This document shows, piece by piece, positions 9,551 through 18,429 of a DNA stretch of 61,691 nt (its first letter is position 1; each line of letters starts with the position of its first letter). Made by a program: the position numbers and the translations under genes. The notes beneath the pieces were generated by a model. That model ran no database searches. It was not told the origin of the DNA and saw only the letters and a program-made list of their open reading frames with translations. The stretch is from contig JAJQAY010000065.1 of assembly GCA_021203515.1 (NCBI GenBank), forward strand, positions 1 to 61,691, written 5' to 3'. This DNA is from Bacteroides sp. Lineage in GTDB: Bacteria > Bacteroidota > Bacteroidia > Bacteroidales > Bacteroidaceae.

Positions 9551-10981
9551 ATGCGTACCTCTATCTGTTTATTGAGCTTCCTGTTTGTGGGGAGCAGTAT
9601 TGCTACCGCACAAGTTTCTCCTTTTGTAGAATACGGAGCTACCGTACATACAGGAGATAATGTTCCGCTGTGGCAAGTCAGCAACCAACAAGGGCTCGGA
9701 TCTATCTACAATAATACCTATATTCGGGGTGGAGTGGGATACAAGCACCAACTGGGTAAGTGGAAATTCGAAGAAAAACTGGATATGGTAGCTGCTGCCG
9801 GAATGGGCTTCAAAAGTAATAAAGATATCTTTATACAACAAGCATATGTAGATGTACGCTATAAATGGCTCGGTCTTTTTGCCGGAAGCCGGGAAAAAGG
9901 CGCTCCTTTACTGAATAATGATTTAAGTAGTGGTGACATGACATGGTCGGGTAATGCAAGGCCAATACCTCAAATTCTAGCTGGTATTCCAGAATATCTA
10001 TATATTCTTCCCCGTCTGGCTATAAAAGGTGAAATCTCTTATGGATGGTTTACCGACAATAATTATCAGAAAAGAAAGGTAGGGGAGAACAATTGGTATA
10101 CGAAAAGCATTAAATATCATCACAAAGAAGGATTTATCCGTGTCGGTATTCCTAATGGAAAATGGCAGCTTGACATAGGAATGACACTTGATACGCAATT
10201 TGGAGGCTATCAAATAGGTGGAGCAAACTATGGCGACCTTGGTAATAGCTTGAAAGACTATTTCAGGGTATTTATTCCTGGTGCCGGTAGTGAAGATAAG
10301 CCAGCCAATGATAATATGTTTTATCAGGGAAATTTCTTGGGAAGCGAACAGATAAGATTGACTCATCGCTCCAATGCTTTCTCTATCAGTGCCTATCTAT
10401 CCAACCACTTCGACGACTTTTCTGCCATGGGTAAGCAGAACGGATGGGATGGTCTGTGGGGACTTGAATTGCATCTTAATAATTTTCACCCTATTAATGC
10501 TGTTGTATTCGAGTATTTGCAGACTACTAATATGAGCGGCCCGTTGCACGGCTTACACGAACCCGAAGAAGGTCCGGTGCACAAAACCGGTGGTTCGGAT
10601 AATTACTACAATAATGGTCTTTATCCCGGATGGTCGCATTGGGGCATGATGATAGCCAATCCGCTGATAGCATCACCTATTTACAACAAAGATGGAGATT
10701 TGACTTTCAAATATAACCGTGTGAAAGCGCTGCATATGGGATGGAGCGGAGACTTCAACCCTGAATGGCGCTATATAGCAAAAGTCAGCTACAACAGAAC
10801 ATGGGGAACTCCCGGTACTCCTACATTGGATATTCTGGAGAATTTCTCTGCTTATGCATCATTCTATTATTCGCCTAAACAATGGAAAGGATGGGATTTC
10901 AACGCATCCCTTGCATTAGACATGGGAGACATATATGGAGATAATTTCGGATTTCAATTAAAAGTACATAAATCATTCTAA
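9551..10981 (+). CDS. Wzi-like capsule assembly outer-membrane protein
   Basis: The most likely start is the ATG at 9551, giving 476 residues that begin with a signal peptide ending in TAQ. Upstream in-frame codons lack signal-peptide character. The mature part is rich in aromatic residues and alternating beta strands, with a C-terminus ending in F (KVHKSF), as in outer-membrane beta barrels. It resembles the capsule assembly protein Wzi, which anchors capsular polysaccharide on the cell surface. The following genes for dTDP-rhamnose epimerase and UDP-glucuronate synthesis fit surface-polysaccharide work. Confidence 0.75.
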   Translation: MRTSICLLSFLFVGSSIATAQVSPFVEYGATVHTGDNVPLWQVSNQQGLGSIYNNTYIRGGVGYKHQLGKWKFEEKLDMVAAAGMGFKSNKDIFIQQAYVDVRYKWLGLFAGSREKGAPLLNNDLSSGDMTWSGNARPIPQILAGIPEYLYILPRLAIKGEISYGWFTDNNYQKRKVGENNWYTKSIKYHHKEGFIRVGIPNGKWQLDIGMTLDTQFGGYQIGGANYGDLGNSLKDYFRVFIPGAGSEDKPANDNMFYQGNFLGSEQIRLTHRSNAFSISAYLSNHFDDFSAMGKQNGWDGLWGLELHLNNFHPINAVVFEYLQTTNMSGPLHGLHEPEEGPVHKTGGSDNYYNNGLYPGWSHWGMMIANPLIASPIYNKDGDLTFKYNRVKALHMGWSGDFNPEWRYIAKVSYNRTWGTPGTPTLDILENFSAYASFYYSPKQWKGWDFNASLALDMGDIYGDNFGFQLKVHKSF

Positions 10982-10985
10982 GACA

Positions 10986-11534
10986 ATGAACTATATACAA
11001 ACAGAAATAGATGGGGTTTGGGTAATAGAACCAAGAGTGTTCAATGATGCCCGTGGTTATTTTATGGAAGCATTTAAGGAAGAAGAGTTCCGCGCCAATA
11101 TCGGTGATGTACATTTTGTACAGGACAACGAATCTAAATCTTCTTTCGGTGTGCTGCGCGGACTCCATTATCAGAAAGGGGGATATAGCCAAGCTAAGTT
11201 GGTGCGCGTCATAAAAGGTAAGGTGCTGGATGTTGCTGTCGATTTGCGCAAGTCTTCACCTACATTTGGTAAGTACGTTAGCGTAGAACTGAGTGAAGAT
11301 AATAAACATCAGTTCTTCATACCTCGCGGATTCGCCCACGGCTTTCTTGTGCTGAGCGAAGAGGCCGTCTTTACTTATAAAGTAGATAATGCTTACGCTC
11401 CTCAAGCCGAAGCGTCTATCCGTTTTGATGATGAAGCTGTTGGTATCAAATGGCCCATTGATGTATCGCAACTTTTATTATCAGAAAAAGATGGGCACGC
11501 CGTATCATTGAAGGATGCGGAATATTTTGAATAA
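10986..11534 (+). CDS. rfbC: dTDP-4-dehydrorhamnose 3,5-epimerase
   Basis: This 182-residue cupin-fold enzyme epimerises dTDP-4-keto-6-deoxyglucose at C3 and C5 on the way to dTDP-L-rhamnose. The conserved run FVQDNESKS...GVLRGLHYQ contains the catalytic histidine, and the core IPRGFAHGF is present. Length and ends are normal. It starts 4 nt after the Wzi-like stop and is followed 3 nt later by the UDP-glucose dehydrogenase, so the three are an operon. The other rhamnose genes are not in the window. Confidence 0.93.
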   Translation: MNYIQTEIDGVWVIEPRVFNDARGYFMEAFKEEEFRANIGDVHFVQDNESKSSFGVLRGLHYQKGGYSQAKLVRVIKGKVLDVAVDLRKSSPTFGKYVSVELSEDNKHQFFIPRGFAHGFLVLSEEAVFTYKVDNAYAPQAEASIRFDDEAVGIKWPIDVSQLLLSEKDGHAVSLKDAEYFE

Positions 11535-11537
11535 GAT

Positions 11538-12851
11538 ATGAAAATAGCTATCGTCGGTACAGGATACGTCGGTTTAGTGACCGGCACCTGCTTTGCAGAA
11601 ATCGGAGTCAATGTAATCTGCGTTGATACTAACAACGAAAAGATAGAGGCATTGAAGAAAGGCATTATGCCAATCTATGAGAATGGCCTGGAAGAAATGG
11701 TGAATAGAAACGCAAAGGCAGGACGCCTGAAATTCACTACCTCTTTGGAAAGCTGTTTGGACGAAGTAGATGCTGTATTTAGTGCCGTAGGTACTCCTCC
11801 CGACGAAGATGGCAGTGCTGACCTGAGTTATGTGCTCGAAGTGGCACGGACCATCGGGCGCAATATGAAGAAATATATACTGGTAGTGACCAAAAGCACT
11901 GTGCCCGTAGGCACTGCTAAGAAAGTGCGTGCCGCCATACAGGAAGAATTGGACAAGCGGAGCGTACAAATAGAATTTGATGTTGCATCCAATCCGGAAT
12001 TTCTGAAAGAAGGTAATGCAATTAACGACTTCATGAGTCCTGACCGTGTAGTGGTAGGAGTAGAGTCCGAGCGGGCCAAGAAATTGATGAGTAAGTTTTA
12101 TAAACCATTTTTGCTAAACAACTTCCGTGTAATCTTCATGGATATTCCCTCTGCCGAAATGACGAAGTATGCTGCCAATTCTATGCTCGCCACCCGCATC
12201 AGCTTCATGAACGATATTGCCAACCTCTGCGAATTGGTGGGGGCGGATGTCAATATGGTGCGTAGTGGCATTGGTTCCGATACCCGTATCGGACGTAAAT
12301 TTCTGTATCCCGGCATTGGGTATGGCGGTTCCTGTTTTCCGAAAGATGTAAAAGCCCTGATAAAAACTGCTGAAAACAACGGTTATCAGATGCGTGTACT
12401 TCGTGCCGTAGAAGAAGTGAATGAGGAGCAGAAGGGTATCTTATTCGAGAAGTTACAGCGATATTTTAGAGGTGACTTGCAAGGTAAAAACATTGCTATA
12501 TGGGGATTAGCCTTCAAACCCGAAACTGATGACATGCGCGAAGCCCCCTCTTTGATTTTGATAAATAAACTTTTGAATGCCGGATGCAAAGTACGCGCAT
12601 ATGACCCTGCTGCCATAGATGAATGTCGTCACAGAATAGGAGAGAAAATCTTTTATGCTACCGACATGTATGATGCCGTGCTCGATGCGGATGCTTTAAT
12701 GTTGGTAACAGAGTGGAAAGAATTTCGTTTGCCATCATGGGCAGTCATAAAAAAGACAATGAGAACTCCGCTATTATTGGACGGTCGCAATATTTACGAA
12801 AAGAAGGAAATAGAAGAACTTGGATTTACCTATCATTGCATCGGTAAATAA
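11538..12851 (+). CDS. ugd: UDP-glucose 6-dehydrogenase
   Basis: This 437-residue cytoplasmic enzyme oxidises UDP-glucose to UDP-glucuronate with two NAD+. The N-terminal Rossmann motif GTGYVGLVTGTCFAE, the central dimerisation part, and the catalytic cysteine motif GYGGSCFPKD at about residue 260 are present, followed by the C-terminal domain (WGLAFKPETDDMREAPS). It is translationally close to rfbC, and its product would feed capsule or exopolysaccharide synthesis. Confidence 0.93.
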   Translation: MKIAIVGTGYVGLVTGTCFAEIGVNVICVDTNNEKIEALKKGIMPIYENGLEEMVNRNAKAGRLKFTTSLESCLDEVDAVFSAVGTPPDEDGSADLSYVLEVARTIGRNMKKYILVVTKSTVPVGTAKKVRAAIQEELDKRSVQIEFDVASNPEFLKEGNAINDFMSPDRVVVGVESERAKKLMSKFYKPFLLNNFRVIFMDIPSAEMTKYAANSMLATRISFMNDIANLCELVGADVNMVRSGIGSDTRIGRKFLYPGIGYGGSCFPKDVKALIKTAENNGYQMRVLRAVEEVNEEQKGILFEKLQRYFRGDLQGKNIAIWGLAFKPETDDMREAPSLILINKLLNAGCKVRAYDPAAIDECRHRIGEKIFYATDMYDAVLDADALMLVTEWKEFRLPSWAVIKKTMRTPLLLDGRNIYEKKEIEELGFTYHCIGK

Positions 12852-12868
12852 AAGGGAGGAAATAAAGG

Positions 12869-13661
12869 ATGAAAAGACTCGTTATAGAGTTGTGTTGTTG
12901 CATAGCATTGACCGCATGCGGCAATAACAGGGAAACGAAAACAATAGAGGAAGACCTTACGGCTAAAGCCTTACTGCAGGGCATTTGGATAGATGATGAA
13001 ACGGAAATACCACTGATACGTATCGAAGGTGATACTATATATTATACTAATCCACAAAATGTTCCCGCTTCATTTAAGGTGATGAAGGACACAATTTATG
13101 TGTATGGCAGTAATACTACAGCATATAAAATAGACCGTCAGACGGAATACAGTTTCTGGTTCCATTCACTAGACGAAGAAGTTGTAAAGTTACATAAGTC
13201 AGAAAATCCGGAAGATACCTTAATATTCAAAGATCAGGAAGTAGAAGTTATTCCCACCACTTTGGAAGTGATAAAGAAAGATAGCGTGGTGATATATGAC
13301 GGCACGCGATATCGCGGGTATGTCTATATCAATCCGTCTACGATGAAAGTTACACGAACTTCATACTCGGAGAGCGGTATCGGCGTAGACAATGTATATT
13401 ATGATAATGTAATCCACATTTGCGTATATGAAGGCAGACAGATGCTCTACGGAAAAGATATTACCAAGAATATCTTTTCGGTTGTTTTCCCGGAAGAACT
13501 TTTAAATCAAATGATTTTGGCTGATATGAACTTTATGGGAATAAATAGCAGGGGATACCAATATCAAGCCACACTTCGCATTCCGGAAAGCTCTGTATAT
13601 AATTTAGTGAATATAGCGATTGGCTTTGATAAACAGATAAGCATAAAAAAAAGCGGAATAA
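12869..13661 (+). CDS. DUF4738-like lipoprotein, 3' end probably frameshifted
   Basis: The start has a lipoprotein signal with lipobox LTAC (Cys about residue 17), followed by a beta-rich domain resembling the Bacteroides DUF4738 lipoproteins. As written, the frame runs on to 13879 through a terminator hairpin and about 200 nt antisense to the helicase gene. If the eight A at 13645-13652 were seven, it would stop at TAA 13659-13661 inside the hairpin loop, giving about 263 residues. I therefore place the end there. It follows ugd by 17 nt and may be co-transcribed. Confidence 0.6.
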
Positions 13662-13681
13662 ACCGCTTTATATATTTTTCT
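13642..13681. terminator. Bidirectional terminator between the DUF4738 gene and the DEAD-box gene
   Basis: AAAGCGG (13650-13656) pairs with CCGCTTT (13663-13669) across a 6-nt loop, flanked by an A run on one side and a T-rich tract on the other. It serves two converging genes. Confidence 0.75.
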
Positions 13682-13682
13682 G

Positions 13683-14945
13683 TTATTTCCGGGGTTGAGG
13701 TCGCTTACCGCTTTTCCGGTTATTGTTGCGACTATTTCCATTGTGACGTCCGCCTCCTTTATAATCGCCTCGTACACGTCCGGCAAAAGAACGCGGTTTA
13801 TATTCGGGAGCTTCACCGAGTTCTTCAGGAACCGGAATTTTATAGATTTCTTTCTCAAGAAAGTTCTCTATATTCTTAAAGTTAGCTTGTTCCTTTTCAC
13901 TAACAAAGGTCAAAGCAACACCGTCATTATTGGCACGTGCTGTACGTCCGATGCGATGCACATAGTCTTCACTGTCATGGGGTACATCATAATTAAGCAC
14001 CAAACGGATATCATCAATATCGATACCACGCGCCACTATATCTGTAGCTACCAATATATTTATCCGTCCTGCTTTAAATTCGTACATCACTTCTTCGCGC
14101 TGTGCCTGCTCCAAGTCAGAATGCATTTCTCCTACATTCAGTTTCATCTGCTTTAGAGATTTGGTAACTTCCTTAACCTTTATTTTAGACGAAGCAAAAA
14201 TAATCACACGTTCCGGAGCCTGTTCGGCAAAAAGATTACGAATGATGCCCAACTTCTGATTTTCATAACAGATATATGCAGCCTGTACTATCTTCTCAGC
14301 AGGCTTGGATACTGCCAATTTTACTTCAGCCGGATTATTCAGAATATTCTTTGCCAACTGCTGTATCTTGTCGGGCATGGTTGCCGAAAACATGATTGTC
14401 TGATGCTCTTTAGGCAAATACTTAACAATCTGCATGATGTCATCATAGAAACCCATATCCAACATACGGTCCGCTTCATCCAGGATGAAGTAGGAAACGC
14501 GGGAAAGGTCAACATATCCTAAGCTAAGATGAGCTATCAGACGTCCGGGAGTAGCAATCACAACATCCGCTCCCAGAGTTAATCCCTTCTTTTGCTGCTC
14601 AAAAAGTACTCCATCGTTGCCACCATATACAGCCACGCTGCTGGCAGGCATAAAGTATGAAAAACCTTCCATTTGTTGGTCAATCTGCTGCACCAACTCC
14701 CGGGTAGGAGCCATTATTACACAGTTGATTGCATCTTCAGGATGTCCGCCTTCTGAAAGTTTATTCAGGATAGGCAACAGATAGGCAGCCGTTTTGCCTG
14801 TTCCGGTTTGTGCCACGGCTATCAAGTCGCGGTCTTCGAGTATAACGGGAATTGATTCTGCTTGTATAGGAGTACACTCCTCAAAGCGCATGGCATCCAG
14901 TGCTTCAAGCACATTATCATTTAATTGTAGTTCGGAAAACTTCAT
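13683..14945 (-). CDS. DEAD-box ATP-dependent RNA helicase
   Basis: This 420-residue helicase unwinds structured RNA. The motifs appear in order: Q motif before AQTGTGKTAAY (Walker A), PTRELVQQ, DEAD, SAT, RGIDI and HRIGRTAR. A basic, Gly/Asn/Arg-rich tail follows. The start at 14945 (MKFSELQL) is preferred because a TATCTTTG promoter element lies at 14967-14974, which would overlap the longer start at 14969. It resembles the DeaD/RhlE group; the exact member cannot be assigned. Confidence 0.92.
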   Translation of the reverse strand: MKFSELQLNDNVLEALDAMRFEECTPIQAESIPVILEDRDLIAVAQTGTGKTAAYLLPILNKLSEGGHPEDAINCVIMAPTRELVQQIDQQMEGFSYFMPASSVAVYGGNDGVLFEQQKKGLTLGADVVIATPGRLIAHLSLGYVDLSRVSYFILDEADRMLDMGFYDDIMQIVKYLPKEHQTIMFSATMPDKIQQLAKNILNNPAEVKLAVSKPAEKIVQAAYICYENQKLGIIRNLFAEQAPERVIIFASSKIKVKEVTKSLKQMKLNVGEMHSDLEQAQREEVMYEFKAGRINILVATDIVARGIDIDDIRLVLNYDVPHDSEDYVHRIGRTARANNDGVALTFVSEKEQANFKNIENFLEKEIYKIPVPEELGEAPEYKPRSFAGRVRGDYKGGGRHNGNSRNNNRKSGKRPQPRK

Positions 14946-14966
14946 GTGTCTCTTTTGATTTGACGG

Positions 14967-14974
14967 CAAAGATA
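14967..14974 (-). promoter_or_regulatory. -7 element of the DEAD-box gene
   Basis: On the minus strand TATCTTTG fits TAnnTTTG. It lies 22 nt before the chosen start codon and argues against the upstream start. No clear -33 TTTG was found. Confidence 0.45.
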
Positions 14975-15006
14975 TGAAAAAAGGCTGCTAAAATGGGCTC
15001 TTGTAG

Positions 15007-15048
15007 TAAAAAAAATAAGCTACTACGATAATTTATTATCTTAGTAGC
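15007..15048 (-). terminator. Terminator of serB
   Basis: GCTACTA (15019-15025) pairs with TAGTAGC (15042-15048), and GATAAT with ATTATC inside. On the minus strand a run of eight T follows. Confidence 0.8.
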
Positions 15049-15078
15049 CTACATAATCATTTCAGAAGCTTATTTTAT

Positions 15079-16308
15079 TCATCGGTGTTCATCGATATAA
15101 GAGTCTTTGAAGCCGAGGAAATAAAGCACACCGTCCAGTCCGATTGTATTGATGGATTGTTTGGCATTTGCCACTACTTTAGGTTTGGCATGGAATGCAA
15201 TTCCAAGTCCGGCAATGCCCAACATCGGTAAGTCGTTCGCTCCGTCGCCTACGGCAATGGTTTGAGCTATATCTACCTTCTCAACCTGTGCAATCAGGCG
15301 TAATAACTCCGCTTTTCGTTTACCATCCACCACATCGCCAAGGTAACGCCCGGTTAGTTTGCCATCCTCAATCTCCAGTTCGTTGGCATAGACATAGTCC
15401 ACACCATATTTCTTCTGGAGATATTGCCCGAAATAGGTAAAACCACCGGAGAGGATTGCTATTTTATAGCCATATTTCTTTAATACATACATCAAGCGGT
15501 CCACACCTTCCGTGATAGGTAAATTCTCCGCAATTTCCTGCATCACAGATTCATCCAGACCTTTCAGCAATGCCACCCGTTCACGGAAACTCTCCGTGAA
15601 GTCTATCTCGCCGCGCATGGCACGTTCGGTTATAGCCTTTACCTGCTCACCTACGCCTGCACGCAATGCCAGTTCGTCAATGACTTCAGTTTCTATCAAT
15701 GTGGAATCCATATCGAAGCAAATCAGGCGGCGCATACGTCGATACATGTTGTCCAACTGAAAAGAGAAGTCCATTTCCAGTTCGCCGGCCAGTTTCATCA
15801 ATTGTTCTTGCATGGCTACACGATCTTTGGGAGTACCGCGAACAGAAAACTCAATGCAAGCACGTGTCCTTGCCTCACACTCGTTCAAAGGGATACGGCC
15901 GGTCAAGCGTTTAATCGCATCGATGTTCATTCCTTGTTCAGCAAGAATGCGGGTAACGGCAGATATCTGGCGGGCAGACAACTTGCGTCCGAGCAAAGTA
16001 AGAATATACCGGTTTTTTCCCTGCATACTTACCCAGTCTTCATATTCCTTCACTGTAATAGGATAGAAACGGATAGTGACTCCTAGAGAAGAAGCCTTGA
16101 AAAGCAGCTCTTTCATGATAAAGCCAGAGTGTTGTTCTTCCGTCTTACACAAAATACCCAATGATAAGGTATTGTGGATATCAGCCTGACCGATGTCGAG
16201 GATAGTGGCATCGTACTTAGCTAAAATTTCCGTGACCGAAGCTGTCAATCCAGGGCGGTCTTCACCCGTGACGCGGATGAGAATGAGTTCAGTGTTCAAT
16301 GGTTGCAT
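15079..16308 (-). CDS. serB: Phosphoserine phosphatase with two N-terminal ACT-like domains
   Basis: SerB removes phosphate from phosphoserine, the last step of serine synthesis. The 409-residue protein has two ACT-like regulatory regions (about 1-80 and 100-165) and a HAD phosphatase domain. The nucleophile motif is DMDST (Asp199 and Asp201), with SGGF and GDGANDLPML later. The start at 16308 (MQPLNTELIL) fits a TACATTTG promoter element at 16339-16346. The ACT domains suggest amino-acid feedback. It is a single gene with its own terminator. Confidence 0.93.
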   Translation of the reverse strand: MQPLNTELILIRVTGEDRPGLTASVTEILAKYDATILDIGQADIHNTLSLGILCKTEEQHSGFIMKELLFKASSLGVTIRFYPITVKEYEDWVSMQGKNRYILTLLGRKLSARQISAVTRILAEQGMNIDAIKRLTGRIPLNECEARTRACIEFSVRGTPKDRVAMQEQLMKLAGELEMDFSFQLDNMYRRMRRLICFDMDSTLIETEVIDELALRAGVGEQVKAITERAMRGEIDFTESFRERVALLKGLDESVMQEIAENLPITEGVDRLMYVLKKYGYKIAILSGGFTYFGQYLQKKYGVDYVYANELEIEDGKLTGRYLGDVVDGKRKAELLRLIAQVEKVDIAQTIAVGDGANDLPMLGIAGLGIAFHAKPKVVANAKQSINTIGLDGVLYFLGFKDSYIDEHR

Positions 16309-16338
16309 AAGCTGCTTGTTTATGACGATAACTGGGTA

Positions 16339-16346
16339 CAAATGTA
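16339..16346 (-). promoter_or_regulatory. -7 element of serB
   Basis: On the minus strand TACATTTG fits TAnnTTTG, about 30 nt before the chosen start. No good -33 partner was seen. Confidence 0.35.
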
Positions 16347-16418
16347 GGGAAAATTCTTGCTATTTATGCTAAATAACATAAAAATATAGGGTAAAAAAGT
16401 GAGAAAATTGCTTGTTTA

Positions 16419-16451
16419 TTTGGAACTTACTTTAAGAAATGCTTACCTTTG
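16419..16451 (+). promoter_or_regulatory. Promoter of the thioredoxin-fold gene
   Basis: TTTG (16419-16422) and TACCTTTG (16444-16451) are 21 nt apart, a full -33/-7 match. It leaves a leader of roughly 125 nt before the start at 16585. Confidence 0.7.
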
Positions 16452-16584
16452 CACCCGATTTCAGGAGAAAAGGCTTTGAGTATCAATGAATTCCTCTCAT
16501 TACAAAGCTTAAAAAGACGATGTTCCGGGAAGAAATCACTGCCAAATGGACAGTCCCGGATAGTATTAACCAAAACCGCGTTAC

Positions 16585-17085
16585 ATGAAATATGTAAAAT
16601 GGATTTTTGTTGTATTACTAATTAGTTCCTTGACTTCTTTCGTAGAAAAAGACAAACCGACCGGAGGTTTGAATGTGGGTGACATAGCTCCGGATTTTAA
16701 AATCGAATCTATGTCTACTGAGCAACCAATTGCCGAACTATCTACTATGAGAGGCAAATATGTACTGCTTAGTTTTTGGGCAAGTTATGACGCGCACTCC
16801 CGGATGCAAAACGCAAGTTTGAGCAATGTGCTTCGTTCCGCTTCCCGTAATAATGTGGAAATGGTTTCCGTTTCGTTTGATGACTATCAATCTATTTTCA
16901 AGGAAACCATTCGCAAGGACCAAATAGTTACGCCCACTTGTTTCGTGGAAACTAAAGGCGAGTCCTCAGGCTTATTTAAAAAATATCGCTTAAGTCGTGG
17001 ATTTACTAACTATTTATTAGATGATAATGGTGTGATTATTGCCAAAAACATCTCTGCTGCAGAGCTTTCAGCTTACTTGAATTAA
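16585..17085 (+). CDS. Exported thioredoxin-fold (TlpA/AhpC-like) protein lacking CXXC
   Basis: This 166-residue protein has an N-terminal signal-like helix and then a TlpA/peroxiredoxin-type fold (VGDIAPDFKIESM, KYVLLSFWASYDAHSR). Active TlpA-like proteins carry W-C-x-x-C after FWA; here that position reads SYDAHS, with no cysteine. The only cysteine in the mature part is in TPTCFVE near residue 113. It is therefore unlikely to be a dithiol oxidoreductase and may be structural, a binder, or a one-cysteine enzyme. It is monocistronic, with a structured leader and a strong terminator. Confidence 0.72.
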   Translation: MKYVKWIFVVLLISSLTSFVEKDKPTGGLNVGDIAPDFKIESMSTEQPIAELSTMRGKYVLLSFWASYDAHSRMQNASLSNVLRSASRNNVEMVSVSFDDYQSIFKETIRKDQIVTPTCFVETKGESSGLFKKYRLSRGFTNYLLDDNGVIIAKNISAAELSAYLN

Positions 17086-17213
17086 GTTCTTCCATGCATG
17101 ATGCTATGAAAAGCTTAAAGAACCTGTAAGACGAAAGTGGGGTGTTCTTCCGAAAATAAGCAGATTCGTCTGCGAACAGAAGAAGAACCAGAACAAAAGA
17201 GGAAATGAATACA

Positions 17214-17270
17214 ACAAAAAAGCCCGCCTGCACTTGTGGAAACACAAGAGCAGGCGGGCTTCTGATTTTA
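17214..17270. terminator. Strong bidirectional terminator
   Basis: AGCCCGCCTG (17221-17230) pairs with CAGGCGGGCT (17251-17260), extended by CTTGTG/CACAAG around a GAAA-type loop, with A and T runs outside. It ends both the thioredoxin-fold gene (+) and the lon-tgt-lptG operon (-). Between 17086 and 17213 I see only weak inverted repeats and no gene. Confidence 0.9.
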
Positions 17271-17286
17271 TGGCAATTCTTAAATC

Positions 17287-18429
17287 TTATTTAGGGGCTT
17301 TCTTATAGAGGTAGAATGCAATGAATGCGTAGAGTATATTAGGTATCCACACTGCAATAAAGGGCGGAACATTACCATTAACAGCAAAGGTAGAAGCAAT
17401 TGTCTGGAACAGAATGTATGAGAAACTCAATCCCAGACCAATTCCAAGATGCAATCCCATACCTCCTTTTGTCTTTTTAGAAGACAACGACACACCAATC
17501 AGAGTCAGAATGAATGAAGCAAACGACATTGCAATGCGCTTATGATATTCTATTTCAAATTCCTTGATATTGGCGAAGCCTCGCTGACGTTGCCTGTCTA
17601 TGTATTCACTCAGTTGAGGACTGGTCAGCATTTCCTGTTGGTTTTTCATTATCAGGAAGTCTGCCGGTTCCATAAAGAGAATGGTATCCATTCTCTCTCC
17701 TTTGGTGATGCTTTCCCGCATACCGTCCATTTGACGGATCATATAATCTTTTACTATCCACTTATGTACAGATGCTGTATCATAGGTAATGCTGCGTGCC
17801 GTCAGGTGAGATACCAGTTGCTTGTCGTTGAATTTATCCAAGAAAAAGCGGTATCCCGTCTTGCTGTAATCCTCAAAACGTTCTATATAGGCTATTACTC
17901 CGGAGTCCACTTCCAACTGAATATTTCGGGCTGTAGTCGTTTTACGAGGCTTGTAGTATTTATCCTCAAAGTTAAGGCGTGTCACACTACTTTTAGGAAT
18001 AACGTACGAACCTAAACAGAACGTCACCACTGCAATAATAGCCGCTGACACCATGTATGGTCGCAGCATACGCTTGAAGCTCATTCCCGTAGAGAACATC
18101 GCAATGATTTCCGAGTTCTCCGCCAGTTTGGAAGTAAAGAAGATAACGGCGATAAAGACGAACAGCGGACTGAACAGATTGGCAAAGTAGGGGATAAAGT
18201 TCATGTAATAATCGAAGATAATGGCTTTCCACGGTGCTTCGTGCGACATGAAACGGTCCATTTTCTCATTAAAGTCGAATACCACCGCAATAGAGATTAT
18301 CAGTGCGATGGCAAACACGTACGTTCCCAGGAACTTCTTGATGATGTACCAGTCCAGTCGCTTGAGGAACTTATTTTGTCCGATGGGCAGCTTTATATTC
18401 TTCAGTATCCTCCTGTCAGATATTCTCAT
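17287..18429 (-). CDS. LptF/LptG-family lipopolysaccharide export permease (YjgP/YjgQ)
   Basis: This 380-residue inner-membrane protein matches the YjgP/YjgQ family: three N-terminal membrane helices, a large periplasmic beta-jellyroll region (about 110-280), and three C-terminal helices. These permeases pull LPS from the inner membrane with the LptB ATPase and pass it to the Lpt bridge. Whether it plays the LptF or LptG part cannot be decided. Its start overlaps the tgt stop by 4 nt, giving translational coupling. Confidence 0.88.
   Translation of the reverse strand: MRISDRRILKNIKLPIGQNKFLKRLDWYIIKKFLGTYVFAIALIISIAVVFDFNEKMDRFMSHEAPWKAIIFDYYMNFIPYFANLFSPLFVFIAVIFFTSKLAENSEIIAMFSTGMSFKRMLRPYMVSAAIIAVVTFCLGSYVIPKSSVTRLNFEDKYYKPRKTTTARNIQLEVDSGVIAYIERFEDYSKTGYRFFLDKFNDKQLVSHLTARSITYDTASVHKWIVKDYMIRQMDGMRESITKGERMDTILFMEPADFLIMKNQQEMLTSPQLSEYIDRQRQRGFANIKEFEIEYHKRIAMSFASFILTLIGVSLSSKKTKGGMGLHLGIGLGLSFSYILFQTIASTFAVNGNVPPFIAVWIPNILYAFIAFYLYKKAPK

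Noticed and set aside
13662..13879. The 3' extension of the DUF4738-like frame as real protein
   Set aside because: It passes through a terminator hairpin and lies antisense to conserved helicase codons. Its composition changes abruptly after the hairpin.
17086..17213. Small RNA between the thioredoxin-fold gene and the terminator
   Set aside because: Weak inverted repeats (GTTCTTC/GAAGAAC) exist but no promoter element was found; it reads as a 3'-untranslated region.
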